NCBI GenBank assembly: GCA_047600785.1
Contig: JASGKH010000002.1
Coordinates: forward strand, 1,550,001 to 1,614,000
DNA from: Breznakibacter sp047600785
Lineage (GTDB): Bacteria; Bacteroidota; Bacteroidia; Bacteroidales; Marinilabiliaceae
Reading direction: 5' to 3'
DNA: 64,000 bases
Shown here: piece after piece, positions 26,810 through 36,999 of the stretch
Layout: the number at the start of each line of letters is the position of its first letter
How positions within the stretch are numbered: the stretch's first letter is position 1
Position numbers and translations under genes: made by a program
Notes under the pieces: model-generated
Databases searched by the model: none
Told to the model about the DNA's origin: nothing
The model's input: the letters and a program-made list of their open reading frames with translations, nothing else

Positions 26810-27412
26810 TCACGCCTGCTTCATGTCATAAATTTTGTCAACAATCCCGTATGCCACCGATTCCTTGGCATCCATCCAATGGTCCCGGTCAAAATCTTTC
26901 AACACCTGCTTAATGGACTGGTTGCAGTTCCTAGCCAGTATATCCGCCGCAATTTCTTTGGTTTTTAATATCTGTTTGGCCTGTATCTCCATGTCGGTAG
27001 CGGTACCTTGCAAAAAACCAATGCTTGGCTGATGGATCATTACCTCGCCCAATGGATAGATGTAACGTTCTCCCTTTTGTCCGGCCGACAGCAAGATTGA
27101 CCCCATCGACGCCGCCAACCCCATGCACACGGTCGACACCGGCGATGAAATCATGGTCATGGTATCCAGAATCGAAAAGCCCGAAGTAACCATCCCACCG
27201 GGACTGTTAATGAAGAATGTGATTTTCTCACCAGGGGCAACCGATTCAAAATAAAGCAGTTTGCTAACGACTTCTTTGGCCGAATCGTCATCCACCGGTC
27301 CCCAAAGAAATATTCTTCGTTGCTCGAGAAATTGCAAATCGATCAATTGCCTAACAGATTGTTTTTTATCCGAATGTCCTGTTTGTTCGCAAGTTTCCAT
27401 TGTTGTTCTCAT
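26810..27412 (-). CDS. clpP: ATP-dependent Clp protease proteolytic subunit
   Basis: The 200-residue serine peptidase has the oxyanion region INSPGGMVTSG (69-79), nucleophile Ser102 in GLAASMGS, His127 in MIHQPS, and a downstream Asp in FDRDHWM. ATG at 27412 or 27400 (METCEQ) are both possible. It forms the tetradecameric chamber that degrades proteins unfolded by ClpX or ClpC. No clpX is adjacent and there is an atypical N-terminal tail, so this may be a second ClpP paralogue instead of the housekeeping one next to tig and clpX. Confidence 0.9.
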   Translation of the reverse strand: MRTTMETCEQTGHSDKKQSVRQLIDLQFLEQRRIFLWGPVDDDSAKEVVSKLLYFESVAPGEKITFFINSPGGMVTSGFSILDTMTMISSPVSTVCMGLAASMGSILLSAGQKGERYIYPLGEVMIHQPSIGFLQGTATDMEIQAKQILKTKEIAADILARNCNQSIKQVLKDFDRDHWMDAKESVAYGIVDKIYDMKQA

Positions 27413-27614
27413 GTGTCTACAAGTTTATGTTCATCGGCCATGTCGCAGTCGGTAAATGGACGGAAATACCCAAAAACAAGCGTCGTTTTCAATAAAAACA
27501 TCGTTTTGAACGTCGGGTAAAAAATTTATCATAACTGACCATCGTACAAACGGCCAATGACAAATCTACAAAATCGGGCAACACATTTTGCGTTAAATTT
27601 CGCTTTAAATACCC

Positions 27615-28085
27615 TCACCCTTGTTCTTTCCGTTGCAAAACCACGTTCAAAGGATAAAAACCAAAATGTTTGTAAAAATCGATCACATGTTCATTGCCGA
27701 CTCCTACTAACAGTTTCTGGGTTTCTGCGCCGTGCAACTTCAGCCAACGGATGGTGTTGTCCACAAGCTGTGTTCCCGCCCCCGCACCACGGTATTCTTC
27801 TTCAATGTAAATCGAATCAATCTCACCGGTGTTGGGGTCCTCTTTTTCGATGGTGCCGACACAATACCCAACAATGGCTTTACTCTTGGTGTCAACAACC
27901 CAACTAACACAAATAAGCTGGGCTTTTGCCAATAAACTTTGTTTACGCCGCTCCCACGTCATTGCGTCAAACCGGTGCGAAAAATAAGGTGATACACGTT
28001 GGTGCAAGCGGTTCAACTTTTCCCACAAAGGTTGTATTCGGTCCAAATCGGTTTCATTTCCATTTTCAATGACGTAGGGTTCCAT
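27615..28085 (-). CDS. GNAT family N-acetyltransferase
   Basis: The 156-residue protein has the acetyl-CoA pyrophosphate loop motif YRGAGAGTQLVD near residue 99, preceded by the strand IDSIYIEEEY. The C-terminal part VIDFYKHFGFYP is also typical. The substrate is unknown; it could be a small amine or a protein N-terminus. The gene is single, minus strand, between clpP and the mechanosensitive channel. Confidence 0.85.
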   Translation of the reverse strand: MEPYVIENGNETDLDRIQPLWEKLNRLHQRVSPYFSHRFDAMTWERRKQSLLAKAQLICVSWVVDTKSKAIVGYCVGTIEKEDPNTGEIDSIYIEEEYRGAGAGTQLVDNTIRWLKLHGAETQKLLVGVGNEHVIDFYKHFGFYPLNVVLQRKEQG

Positions 28086-28152
28086 GTGTTTTCGTTCTTC
28101 AATTTAACCATATTTTCATAAAAGCACTGAAGCTGGCTTTTGCCTTGGAATG

Positions 28153-29214
28153 TTATGGGGTCGACAACTTTCCGTCAAGCCTTATTTTTACAAATGCATC
28201 CGGATAATTGTGCTGAATGTAATCCACAACTTTTTCTCGGATGCCCACTCGCAAACTCCAGTTTTTTGACGAATCGGCACTACTCAACAACACACGGAGT
28301 TCTTTGCTCCGATCAGTCACATTGGTCACCTGTACATTGGCCACACGTCCGTCCCAATTGGCATCGCCCTCGAGCATACGAGGCAATTCGTCTCTTAAAT
28401 CATTTACCGGAAAATTGTAATCGACATTCACGAAAACCGTTCCCAAAATATTGGCACTGGTACGAGTCCAGTTTTGGAACGGTTTTTCCAAGAAATAGTT
28501 AACGGGCAGCACCAACCGGCGTTCGTCCCAAATCCTCACCACCACGTAGGTGAGCGTGATCTCTTCAATACGTCCCCATTCGCCTTCCACGATTACCACG
28601 TCATCCAACCGAATGGGCTGCGTAATGGCGATCTGGATACCTGACAGGATCATGCCAATGCTTTTTTGGGCTGCCAGACCGACAATAATGCCCAATACTC
28701 CCGCCGAAGTAAGCAAACTGACACCAATACCCCGTGCCTGCTCGAATGTCATCAGTGCGGCGGCAAGGGCCAAGGCCACGATCACGGTGTTGGCAATGTT
28801 CTTGAACACATTGATTTGTGTAAGGCTCCGACGGGCGTTCAGGTTATCGGATACGCTTATATCCAGTTTCGTACGGATGTAATAAGCACCCAATTTCACA
28901 AACTGAAGGAATATCCACGCCATGATGGCTATAATGAAAAGCGAGTTGATATGATCGAGCACAGACGTGAATGTCAGTTCATCGAAGAAATAATGGGTAA
29001 AAATCTGAGCCGTGATCCAGTACACCAAAGCCAACCCCGGCACTTTGAACAAATCGAGCATGAAATCGTCAAATTTACTTTCTGTTTGGGCTGCTCTATT
29101 TTTCAAGAACTTATAAACCATTCGGTTGATAAAGAACATTGCAAGCAACAATACCACAAATGCAAGAACCGCCATGGTCAGACGGAAATTTTCCGTTTCA
29201 ATTAATTCTTTCAT
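28153..29214 (-). CDS. MscS family mechanosensitive ion channel
   Basis: The preferred start (29214, MKELIETEN) gives 353 residues; upstream Met codons to 29265 are also in frame. There are four predicted transmembrane helices (about 12-35, 60-80, 95-115, 145-175). The pore-lining helix has GVLGIIVGLAAQKSIGMILSG in part, the Gly/Ala-rich TM3 of MscS. The beta domain follows, with RLDDVVIVEGEWGRIEEITL in part. It releases solutes upon hypo-osmotic shock. Confidence 0.92.
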   Translation of the reverse strand: MKELIETENFRLTMAVLAFVVLLLAMFFINRMVYKFLKNRAAQTESKFDDFMLDLFKVPGLALVYWITAQIFTHYFFDELTFTSVLDHINSLFIIAIMAWIFLQFVKLGAYYIRTKLDISVSDNLNARRSLTQINVFKNIANTVIVALALAAALMTFEQARGIGVSLLTSAGVLGIIVGLAAQKSIGMILSGIQIAITQPIRLDDVVIVEGEWGRIEEITLTYVVVRIWDERRLVLPVNYFLEKPFQNWTRTSANILGTVFVNVDYNFPVNDLRDELPRMLEGDANWDGRVANVQVTNVTDRSKELRVLLSSADSSKNWSLRVGIREKVVDYIQHNYPDAFVKIRLDGKLSTP

Positions 29215-29824
29215 AATGAGAATGAACTTAAAAACAATAAACATAATCGACATTGCCGTTCCCATATATGGAAAACAAACATATCCATATATTTATCAAC
29301 ATATTACATCAAAAATTACGGTTACCGACAAATATAACGAATTTATACAGGGATGGAAAACTAGAGAATGCGTCAATCCTTACAACGGTTCCATATCACC
29401 CAATTTACCAGAATAAAAAAGGTACGGCAAATTTCAGCCATCCCCATGAACAACACAAAAAATTAGATCCAGGTCTGAAAAGAACCGTACATACTTGTAT
29501 GGTCACACAACCGTTAGGTATTTGCGATATTATTTTGGCAATCCCCTTGAAACAACCCTGTTTTTTCAAGCTTTGTATAAAAATACCTAAATGTAGGTAT
29601 TGTGAGATTTGTTTACTCTGCTGACCTTTGCAGATTAAGAATAAATTAAAGGCGACGCCTTATCGGGAAAGGGAAAGAAAAACTATTCGCAAAATGATGC
29701 AATCCACATTCCATAAAATAAAAAAGAAACCACTCAATATGATCCCGACAAACGTGATCATGCAAATAGATTCAATATCAAACAAAAACATGCTTCATGT
29801 ATAGGAAGTTTTCAAATTAGATAC
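29215..29824. promoter_or_regulatory. Divergent intergenic region, with operator-like palindromes before the TonB receptor
   Basis: This 610-bp gap separates the channel and the TonB receptor and has no gene. AATACCTA-AATG-TAGGTATT at 29582-29601 is a perfect 8-bp inverted repeat. AAGGCG-A-CGCCTT at 29649-29661 is another palindrome. Near the channel a TATATTTG box (minus, 29329-29336) may be its -7 element. CCATATATGG at 29267-29276 is a short palindrome too. The sites at 29.6 kb are candidates for a metal-responsive or other repressor of the receptor operon. Confidence 0.5.
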
Positions 29825-32794
29825 ATGATGAAGCAACGTTTATTTTTTTTCATTCTGTCAATTTTTGCAGCTATAGCACACACGGGTCACACACAGAATT
29901 CGTTATCGGGAAAAGTTCTGAACGCAAACACAAAACTTCCGGTAGAATTCGCAGTTGTGGCCGTTCCTGATCAAGGATTGTGGGCCATCACCAACGAAGA
30001 TGGTGCATTTCAGATCCATTCCGTCGTCCACGGAAAAATTACGTTGGTCATTTCGTGTTTAAGCTACATCACACTCACCGTCGTAGCAGATGATCCAACG
30101 CAATTACCGCCCAACAATGCTTATTTCCTGAAAGAGGATAACCTATCGCTTAATGAAGTTACCGTAACCGCCACGAAAAAAGACAATGGACTAACGACAG
30201 CCTACACCATAGACAGGAACGCCATTAACCATATACAAGCCATTAGCATATCAGACGTACTTTCCCAACTGCCGGGTGCCCAAACCACAAGATCACGCAA
30301 CTTATCGTCAGAACAATATGTCACCCTACGAAGCCAAAGCAATGGGGAACTCGACAATCCCACTATTGGCACCGCCATTGAGGTAGATGGGATAAGGTTA
30401 TCTAACAACGGAGGGCTCTATTTTTCAGATGCCGGCAATGGCATTGAGGGCATCGACACCCGTCACATCGCCGTCGGTAGCATCGAATCGGTAGAAGTAG
30501 TCACAGGATTGCCGTCTGTAGAATATGGCGATTTGAATTCGGGCCTGGTAAAAATAAAGACGCGTCAGGGAAAAACACCCTACGAAGCCGAAATCACCGC
30601 CAAACCGTTAGTCAAATCATACTCGTTGAACAAAGGCTTTGGTTTGGGGAACAATGCTGGGGTTCTGAACACCGGAATCGAGCATACGTTGTCCATATCG
30701 GATAGGGCATCGCCTTATACCACTTATGTCCGAAACAGTTTAACCCTTACTTACAGAAACACGTTGAGTTCCGGGACCCAACCCGTGGAAATGATCATTG
30801 GTGTCACCGGTAACGTGGGGGGATACAATTCCGAGTCAGATCCGGACGCATTTACCGGTACGTACGAAAAAAGAAAAGACAATGCGCTACGGGGACATTT
30901 CCATGTAAACTGGTTGCCCAACAAAAGGTGGATAACCGGATTGGAGTTTCACGGATCGGTCAATTATGCAGATAAAAAACAAGAGAAAAGGGAGAATAAA
31001 TCGTCGTCATCGGCAACGGCAGCTATACACGCAACGACAGAAGGCTACCACATCGCGACCAACTATGATGAAACCCCCGATGCTGACATCATCCTCATCC
31101 CGGCAGGGTATTGGTACCAGTTGAAATACATCGATGAGAAACCGATCACCTATTCTGCCGGGGCAAAGGCCGATTGGCATACCCCAATTGGTACGGTGGC
31201 CAGCCATTTCAAGCTGGGAACCGATTTTTCGAGTACGGGCAATTATGGCAAAGGAGAGTATTACGGCGATATGCGTTACGCGCCCACCTATCGAGAATAC
31301 AGGTACGACCGGCAACCGTTTGTGAATAACATAGCTTTGTATGCCGAAGAAAAAATCTCATTACCTTTGTTGGGCAAAGAATTGCAGGTTCAGTTCGGTG
31401 GACGGACCGACATCGTTACCATAAAAGGCTCGGAATATGGCACGATACACGGCTTTTCGCCACGGACAAACTTACGCTATTCCCTCATCGACAAACAGGA
31501 TTCGTTTGTAAAAAAACTGACTTTCAACGCCTCATGGGGCGATGCGGTCAAGCTGCCCTCGATGAGGGTGTTGTATCCCGAGCCCAAGTACGGCGATAAA
31601 TTGTCGTTCGCACCAGGTACAATGGCCGACGGCACGGTTTTTTATGCTTACTACACCTTACCCGTCACACCATTGTATAACCCCGATCTGAAATGGCAGC
31701 GAAACCGAAAGGCCGAAATAGGGTTCGACATACGATTGGGGGCGACCAATATTTCGGTCACCGCCTATCGAGACAAAACCTTTGATCCCTACAAAGAAAC
31801 GACCAGATACTTGCCGCTGTCGTATAAACTGACTTCGCAAACGGCTCTGGACAACTCTCCTGTCGCATCGTCCAACCGCATTTATAACATTGACCAAACC
31901 ACAGGCATAGTAACAGTATCGGACAAAACAGGGGAATACCCCGATCAGCAGCTGGCCTATAGCACCATGAATACGTTCAGAGAAGGAAAGTACTACGCCA
32001 ACGGTTCATCGGTGCTGAAAGAGGGGGTAGAATGGGTGGTCGATTTCGGGAAAATAGAGGCACTGAAAACCTCGGTACGTATCGACGGCAATTATTTCCG
32101 CTACAGGGGGGCAGACGAAACATTGGAACAAGATTTGGCTTCATCTACCCTGATGAGCGACGGGAACCCATATAAATACATATCCTACTACGTGGGAACG
32201 AACAGAAGCTGGAATGGCAGCGAGACGAAGAAACTAACCACCAATATAACCTTTACCACCCATATTCCTGCTGTACGTCTGATCGCGACGTTACGGATAG
32301 AGGGTTGCCTTATCGACTATTCGCAATATTTGAGCGAATGGTCGGGCAAAAACCGAAGTTTTGTCATCGACAGTAAGGATGACTATTTCCCTTCGACCAC
32401 CCAAACCGACATATACGGCGGCGACCGGTATCTGGCCATGTACCCGTTGTATTATGTGAGCCTTGAAGACATGGATACCCCTGTTCCCTTTGCCGAAACT
32501 TTTTTGTGGGCCAGGGATAACGACAAAACCTTGTACAACGAGTTAGCCAAGATGGTGGTGAAAACCAATTACGGTTACTCCTTCAACGCCAGCAAATATT
32601 CCGTTTATTATTCTGCCAACATCAACGTGACCAAGGAAATCGGCAAAAGGGTATCGTTATCGTTCCATGCCAACAATTTTTTCAATAACATGGGACAAGT
32701 GCTGTCGAGCCAAACGGGTAACAAAACTACGTTGTTCGGAAGCAGTAAAATTCCTGCATTCGACTATGGGCTTTCAGTCCGATTGAAGCTGTAA
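29825..32794 (+). CDS. TonB-dependent receptor with N-terminal carboxypeptidase-regulatory-like domain
   Basis: The 989-residue protein has a signal peptide ending THTQNS, a CarboxypepD_reg-like beta-sandwich (about 25-105), a plug domain with SISDVLSQLPGAQT and VEVVTGLPSVEYGDLNSG, and a long beta-barrel ending in GLSVRLKL. It lacks the SusC motif, and no SusD follows. It therefore belongs to the group of non-SusC TonB receptors that usually take up iron complexes, other metals, vitamins or peptides. It is followed by a DUF4876 lipoprotein and a second barrel protein. Start codons at 29825 and 29828 are equivalent. Confidence 0.93.
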   Translation: MMKQRLFFFILSIFAAIAHTGHTQNSLSGKVLNANTKLPVEFAVVAVPDQGLWAITNEDGAFQIHSVVHGKITLVISCLSYITLTVVADDPTQLPPNNAYFLKEDNLSLNEVTVTATKKDNGLTTAYTIDRNAINHIQAISISDVLSQLPGAQTTRSRNLSSEQYVTLRSQSNGELDNPTIGTAIEVDGIRLSNNGGLYFSDAGNGIEGIDTRHIAVGSIESVEVVTGLPSVEYGDLNSGLVKIKTRQGKTPYEAEITAKPLVKSYSLNKGFGLGNNAGVLNTGIEHTLSISDRASPYTTYVRNSLTLTYRNTLSSGTQPVEMIIGVTGNVGGYNSESDPDAFTGTYEKRKDNALRGHFHVNWLPNKRWITGLEFHGSVNYADKKQEKRENKSSSSATAAIHATTEGYHIATNYDETPDADIILIPAGYWYQLKYIDEKPITYSAGAKADWHTPIGTVASHFKLGTDFSSTGNYGKGEYYGDMRYAPTYREYRYDRQPFVNNIALYAEEKISLPLLGKELQVQFGGRTDIVTIKGSEYGTIHGFSPRTNLRYSLIDKQDSFVKKLTFNASWGDAVKLPSMRVLYPEPKYGDKLSFAPGTMADGTVFYAYYTLPVTPLYNPDLKWQRNRKAEIGFDIRLGATNISVTAYRDKTFDPYKETTRYLPLSYKLTSQTALDNSPVASSNRIYNIDQTTGIVTVSDKTGEYPDQQLAYSTMNTFREGKYYANGSSVLKEGVEWVVDFGKIEALKTSVRIDGNYFRYRGADETLEQDLASSTLMSDGNPYKYISYYVGTNRSWNGSETKKLTTNITFTTHIPAVRLIATLRIEGCLIDYSQYLSEWSGKNRSFVIDSKDDYFPSTTQTDIYGGDRYLAMYPLYYVSLEDMDTPVPFAETFLWARDNDKTLYNELAKMVVKTNYGYSFNASKYSVYYSANINVTKEIGKRVSLSFHANNFFNNMGQVLSSQTGNKTTLFGSSKIPAFDYGLSVRLKL

Positions 32795-32912
32795 AACAAC
32801 AATCTGCAAAGATTATCATCATTATGAAACGAGCATGATTCGTTGAACGCAAACACGGATGAAAATTCATCATGCGAATTCCATCCAACCTTATTGATTA
32901 AATTATTTTCGG

Positions 32913-34235
32913 ATGAAAAAATTATCTCTTTATCTGACTTTGGTTGCCGCACTGGCACTTACGGCTATTTCGTGCGAAAAGGACGATGATCTGAAAACTT
33001 ACGCCGTACTGGTACAACTGGTCTATCCCGACAATCATGAAGCTGCTGCAGGAGTAAACGTCACATTGACCAACACAGGCTCCAATTCGGCCTTTACCGC
33101 CGAAACCAACGAATCGGGCATCGCTTCATTTGTGGTACAGGCCGGTATATACGAAGCTTCTACAACCGAAAGGCGCTCAGAAGGTGGTATTGCTTATAAC
33201 TTCAACGGCCTTAAAAACTTTACCGTCAGCAACAATTGGGTGCCCACCGACGCAGTTACCGTGGATCTGACATTATCGAAGGCATCGCAAATCATCATCA
33301 AGGAATTATACATCGGTGGATGCCAGAAAAACGATGCATCCGGAAGTTTTCAATTAGATAAATACGTGATTTTGTACAACAATTCTGATAATGACGCACC
33401 ATTGGATAACCTATGCCTCGGGATGGTGCTTCCGTACAATGGACATGCAACCAATAACGATTACGTAGGAGACCAACTCTTTTACGAAGCTGAAGGATGG
33501 ATCCCCGCAGGCCAGGGTATCTGGTATTTCCCCAATGGTATTATTTTGGAAGCCGGCAAACAATTGGTGGTAGCACTGAACAATGCCGTCGACAATACTG
33601 TGACCTACAGCAATTCGATCAACTTTGCCAATGCCGAATATTATTGCACTTACGACATAACGGCCTATACAAATACTTCTAACTATCCCGCCCCATCGGA
33701 AATCATTCCTACCTCGCACTATTTATCAGCCGTAAACTATGGTACAGGTAATGCTTGGGCTTTAAGCAATGCCTCTCCTGCGTTCTTTATTTTTGCGACT
33801 GATGGCATTACCCCGGTTGAATTTGCCAATGATGCCGATCGTACCAATTTGTACAACAGCAGTTCAACCCAAATCAGGAAAAAAGTTCCTGTCGAATGGG
33901 TGGTCGATGGTATCGAAGTGTTTAAACAAGGCAGCACCAACTACAAACGGTTAACTGCCAACGTGGATGCCGGGTATATCTATCACATTAATCAAAACGG
34001 CTACACGCTTTACCGCAACGTGGACAAAGATGCCACCGAAGCTATTCCCGAAAACAGTGGTAAACTGGTTTACAATTACAATGGCGGAACAACTGATTTG
34101 GTCGACGGAACGACTGATTCCAGCGGCATCGATGCCGAAGCATCCATCAAGAATGGTGCCCGCATTATATACAAGGACACCAACAGCACTACCAACGATT
34201 TCCACCAGCGCAAAAAATCATCGCTTCGCGATTAA
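32913..34235 (+). CDS. DUF4876 surface lipoprotein
   Basis: The 440-residue protein has lipobox AISC (Cys21) followed by EKDDD, a strong surface-export signal. Residues about 30-125 resemble a carboxypeptidase-regulatory/prealbumin-like beta-sandwich. The rest matches DUF4876, which in Bacteroidales is nearly always encoded after a TonB receptor. By analogy to SusD and to other partner lipoproteins, it may deliver ligand to the receptor, but no ligand is known. It follows the receptor by 118 bp. Confidence 0.85.
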   Translation: MKKLSLYLTLVAALALTAISCEKDDDLKTYAVLVQLVYPDNHEAAAGVNVTLTNTGSNSAFTAETNESGIASFVVQAGIYEASTTERRSEGGIAYNFNGLKNFTVSNNWVPTDAVTVDLTLSKASQIIIKELYIGGCQKNDASGSFQLDKYVILYNNSDNDAPLDNLCLGMVLPYNGHATNNDYVGDQLFYEAEGWIPAGQGIWYFPNGIILEAGKQLVVALNNAVDNTVTYSNSINFANAEYYCTYDITAYTNTSNYPAPSEIIPTSHYLSAVNYGTGNAWALSNASPAFFIFATDGITPVEFANDADRTNLYNSSSTQIRKKVPVEWVVDGIEVFKQGSTNYKRLTANVDAGYIYHINQNGYTLYRNVDKDATEAIPENSGKLVYNYNGGTTDLVDGTTDSSGIDAEASIKNGARIIYKDTNSTTNDFHQRKKSSLRD

Positions 34236-34250
34236 TAAAGCTTTTTCGGA

Positions 34251-35864
34251 ATGATGCTAAAGCATATTATTATCAAAATTGGCCTAATGACCGCAGGCGG
34301 GGCTTTGTACCCCGCCTGCCTAACGGCCCAGAAACAAAATGTAGGGTTCGATTTTAGGTACATCAAACACTCAAATGCATGGCTCACGAGCGAGAATGCA
34401 GCAGGATTGGACAACCTAAAAACAGATAAAGCATCGTTCGCCGAAGCCTATTTCAACAAAAACAACGGAAGGTTTATCAATTACCACCAACCGGACAACA
34501 GCTATTCGTACGGGGCTTTGACCGAATCGTTCGTCCGGCTCAACGACCGTATCGTTTTTTATGGCATGGTCAATTACGACAAATTCACAGGCAAACACAT
34601 GGGCGGATCCACGTTCATCGACCCCTATTACAACCCGTTCAACATCGTGGAGTATGCTGACAGTACAGCCGGTACAAAAGAAATGGAAACATACCACCTG
34701 ACAGGCGCTATCAGCGCTTACGTATGGAAAGACTTACTGATAGGATTGAAGATCGATTACAAAACCACCAGCTACTTCAAAACAAAGGATCTCCGACATA
34801 CCAACGATCTGATGGACATGGGCGTAACGGCAGGCTTTAAATACAAATTTGGCAGCGTAGCTGATGCCGGCATTAATTACTATTATCGCCGTACCACCGA
34901 AAGTATCGGATTCAAATCGTACGGTAATACCGATCAACAGTTCAATTCGCTCATCGACTTCGGGGCCTTCCTTGGTCGACAGGAACGCTTCGGCGACAGT
35001 GGTTATACCGACAAAGACGACACCAAACCATTTTTTAACAAATTCAACGGGGCATCGGTACAAATAGAACTTTTCCCCGATCGCCACACCCGTTTTTTTA
35101 ATGAACTGGGGCTTAGACATCGGACCGGCTATTATGGCAAACGGTCGACAACATCGGTCATTTACACCGAACACCAAGCCCATATTTATCGCTACAAAGG
35201 CGTTATGTCCCATGAATCTGCCCAATCCCTCCATTTGATCGGATTGGAACTGGAACATGAATCGCTCCAAAATTTTGAAAACGCTTACCGCAAAGAAACC
35301 TCATCGACCGGCAATGCATCAATTATCTACTACGGTCAGAACAAGATGCTTGACAAAACCACTTCATTCGCGTCACTGACTTATACGGGCAATTTAAGGG
35401 TCGAAGACAATAACCCCACATGGGTTCTTAATGCCGGCGCATCATTAAGGAGCAAAGAACTGACCTCCATTGTATACCCGTCATTCCGTAAACAACTGGT
35501 TAACCAACTGTTGGGACAGGCATCGGTCACACGCAACCTCAAACGACAAAACCATCAGCTAGGTTTTACCGGAGGATGCGGCTACGCTGTTGGCAACGGA
35601 ACAGATAAAGAGGACGGAGAATATGGCACATCTGACTCAAAAAGTTCGGCGGTCAGCCTGAACCACTATCTGTACCGCGAATTTGAATACCTTACCGCCG
35701 CACAACTCAGCGGTAATATCGGTTTTCGCTACACCCGCTTATGGATGCCCAATCTGATAAAAATCTATGGGGAGATCAACTATCAGCATACCCGTGCGTT
35801 TTCTGTCAAATACATCGGCGATACGTTCGGCTGTTTGGCAATCAAGCTTGGGTGTACGTTTTAA
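34251..35864 (+). CDS. Outer-membrane beta-barrel protein, DUF6850-like
   Basis: The 537-residue protein has a signal peptide ending ACLTAQ and repeated amphipathic strands throughout (for example GLRHRTGYYGKR). It ends in a short strand AIKLGCTF with terminal Phe, as in outer-membrane barrels. It starts 15 bp after the DUF4876 stop, so it is co-transcribed. I relate it to the DUF6850 barrel family on context and general sequence; that family link is less certain than the barrel call. A role as auxiliary pore in the uptake system is inference. Confidence 0.7.
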   Translation: MMLKHIIIKIGLMTAGGALYPACLTAQKQNVGFDFRYIKHSNAWLTSENAAGLDNLKTDKASFAEAYFNKNNGRFINYHQPDNSYSYGALTESFVRLNDRIVFYGMVNYDKFTGKHMGGSTFIDPYYNPFNIVEYADSTAGTKEMETYHLTGAISAYVWKDLLIGLKIDYKTTSYFKTKDLRHTNDLMDMGVTAGFKYKFGSVADAGINYYYRRTTESIGFKSYGNTDQQFNSLIDFGAFLGRQERFGDSGYTDKDDTKPFFNKFNGASVQIELFPDRHTRFFNELGLRHRTGYYGKRSTTSVIYTEHQAHIYRYKGVMSHESAQSLHLIGLELEHESLQNFENAYRKETSSTGNASIIYYGQNKMLDKTTSFASLTYTGNLRVEDNNPTWVLNAGASLRSKELTSIVYPSFRKQLVNQLLGQASVTRNLKRQNHQLGFTGGCGYAVGNGTDKEDGEYGTSDSKSSAVSLNHYLYREFEYLTAAQLSGNIGFRYTRLWMPNLIKIYGEINYQHTRAFSVKYIGDTFGCLAIKLGCTF

Positions 35865-35877
35865 GCATTCGGATTAT

Positions 35878-36402
35878 CTATGCTAACAACACATAAACCA
35901 CCGGAATCAATATGCCTACAGCCAAGAACCATTTGCCCCTTCCTGCAATACCACGTTTCCCTTTCACCATCAGCAGGCCCGATATGGCAAAAAAGATAAG
36001 GGAAACGGCAAAAAAATCGGCCATCAGATTCCATCCTTGCACCTTGCTGTAATGTAAACGGTTGATCCAATAAACAAATTCGCGTTTGGAGTACTTTTCG
36101 TATTCGACCAAACCGTTTCGACGGTTGTAAACGCCAACACCACCCTCAAGCATCAGACGCGAATGTTCTTCGTCGACCTTAAAGATTTTCTTTACGGAAG
36201 GTAATTCCCGCTTACCGTTCCAATGGACCGCCAATGCATCGTCATCGAGGCCAGCCACAAGCTGCACCTCGCCCTCCTCCGTTCTAAATGCAGGGTCCTT
36301 ATCGCCCATGTGGTTAAGCAATATGCCCGAAATAGCATAAACAAAACACGCCCCTACCATAAGAAATCCAAGATCCCTATGCCAGGAACGCAAATATCGC
36401 AT
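35878..36402 (-). CDS. PepSY-associated transmembrane helix protein
   Basis: From ATG 36402 (MRYLRSWHRDLGF) the protein has 174 residues. The N-terminal RxWHRxxG motif and first helix with a downstream HMGD are typical of PepSY-associated helices. A periplasmic segment of about 90 residues includes WINRLHYSKVQGW, and two helices follow at the C-terminus. Related short proteins act with ferric or haem reduction in the inner membrane. The conserved His residues could bind haem; this is inference. It converges with the barrel gene, leaving only 13 bp between the stops. Confidence 0.85.
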   Translation of the reverse strand: MRYLRSWHRDLGFLMVGACFVYAISGILLNHMGDKDPAFRTEEGEVQLVAGLDDDALAVHWNGKRELPSVKKIFKVDEEHSRLMLEGGVGVYNRRNGLVEYEKYSKREFVYWINRLHYSKVQGWNLMADFFAVSLIFFAISGLLMVKGKRGIAGRGKWFLAVGILIPVVYVLLA

Positions 36403-36409
36403 GATGGAA

Positions 36410-36958
36410 TTACTCTTGGACCACGTCATAATTCAACCCATCCATGTAATAAATCGAATAGTAATCCTTACCTAATTCTTTCATTTTTTCCCTCATTTGA
36501 CTGATGTTGTTCAACTCGGCCTGGCAAGTTTCCGCAGAACCATCTTCTTTCTGTTTTCTTTCGTTCAGTTCTTTTTCGGTCTGATCGATGTATTCTTTTG
36601 TCAACTTCCGCTCTTTTACCACCCCGGTGATCTCGAGCAATGCCCCGGTCAATTCACGGTTAAAACCGCCAATCTCGCCTTTGGCCTCTACACGAAGGGA
36701 AGCACTTTGGCTTTTGCCCACAATAAAGCACCGTTTCCCCGAATGTTTGCAGGTATGGGTCACATATCCCCTTACTTTAATCGTATCGTTTACTTTCTGG
36801 TCAGCCACCGTCAAAAGGCTATCAAGATCGAACGATTGTGCCACTTGCGCCTGGGATGCAGGATTATTGTTTTCCAGCCCGTTATGAACTGGTTTATTGT
36901 GGTTCCCGCACGAGACCGCCAAAATGGATAGAGTGGCAAAAAAGAAAAACTGTTTCAT
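36410..36958 (-). CDS. Small lipoprotein with OB-fold-like domain and paired cysteines
   Basis: From ATG 36958 (MKQFFFFATLSILAVSC) the mature lipoprotein is about 165 residues. DTIKVRGYVTHTCKHSGKRC is the start of a compact beta domain with two Cys and a His nearby, followed by a strand FIVGKSQSASLRVEA. The arrangement recalls OB-fold and DUF4920-like domains, but the family is not clear. The C-terminal third is a charged coiled coil. The Cys/His cluster might hold a metal. It stops 7 bp before the PepSY-helix start and so shares its operon. Confidence 0.65.
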   Translation of the reverse strand: MKQFFFFATLSILAVSCGNHNKPVHNGLENNNPASQAQVAQSFDLDSLLTVADQKVNDTIKVRGYVTHTCKHSGKRCFIVGKSQSASLRVEAKGEIGGFNRELTGALLEITGVVKERKLTKEYIDQTEKELNERKQKEDGSAETCQAELNNISQMREKMKELGKDYYSIYYMDGLNYDVVQE

Positions 36959-36999
36959 TTCGAGATATAATTTTAGATAAATTTCAAAAACAAGATAGA

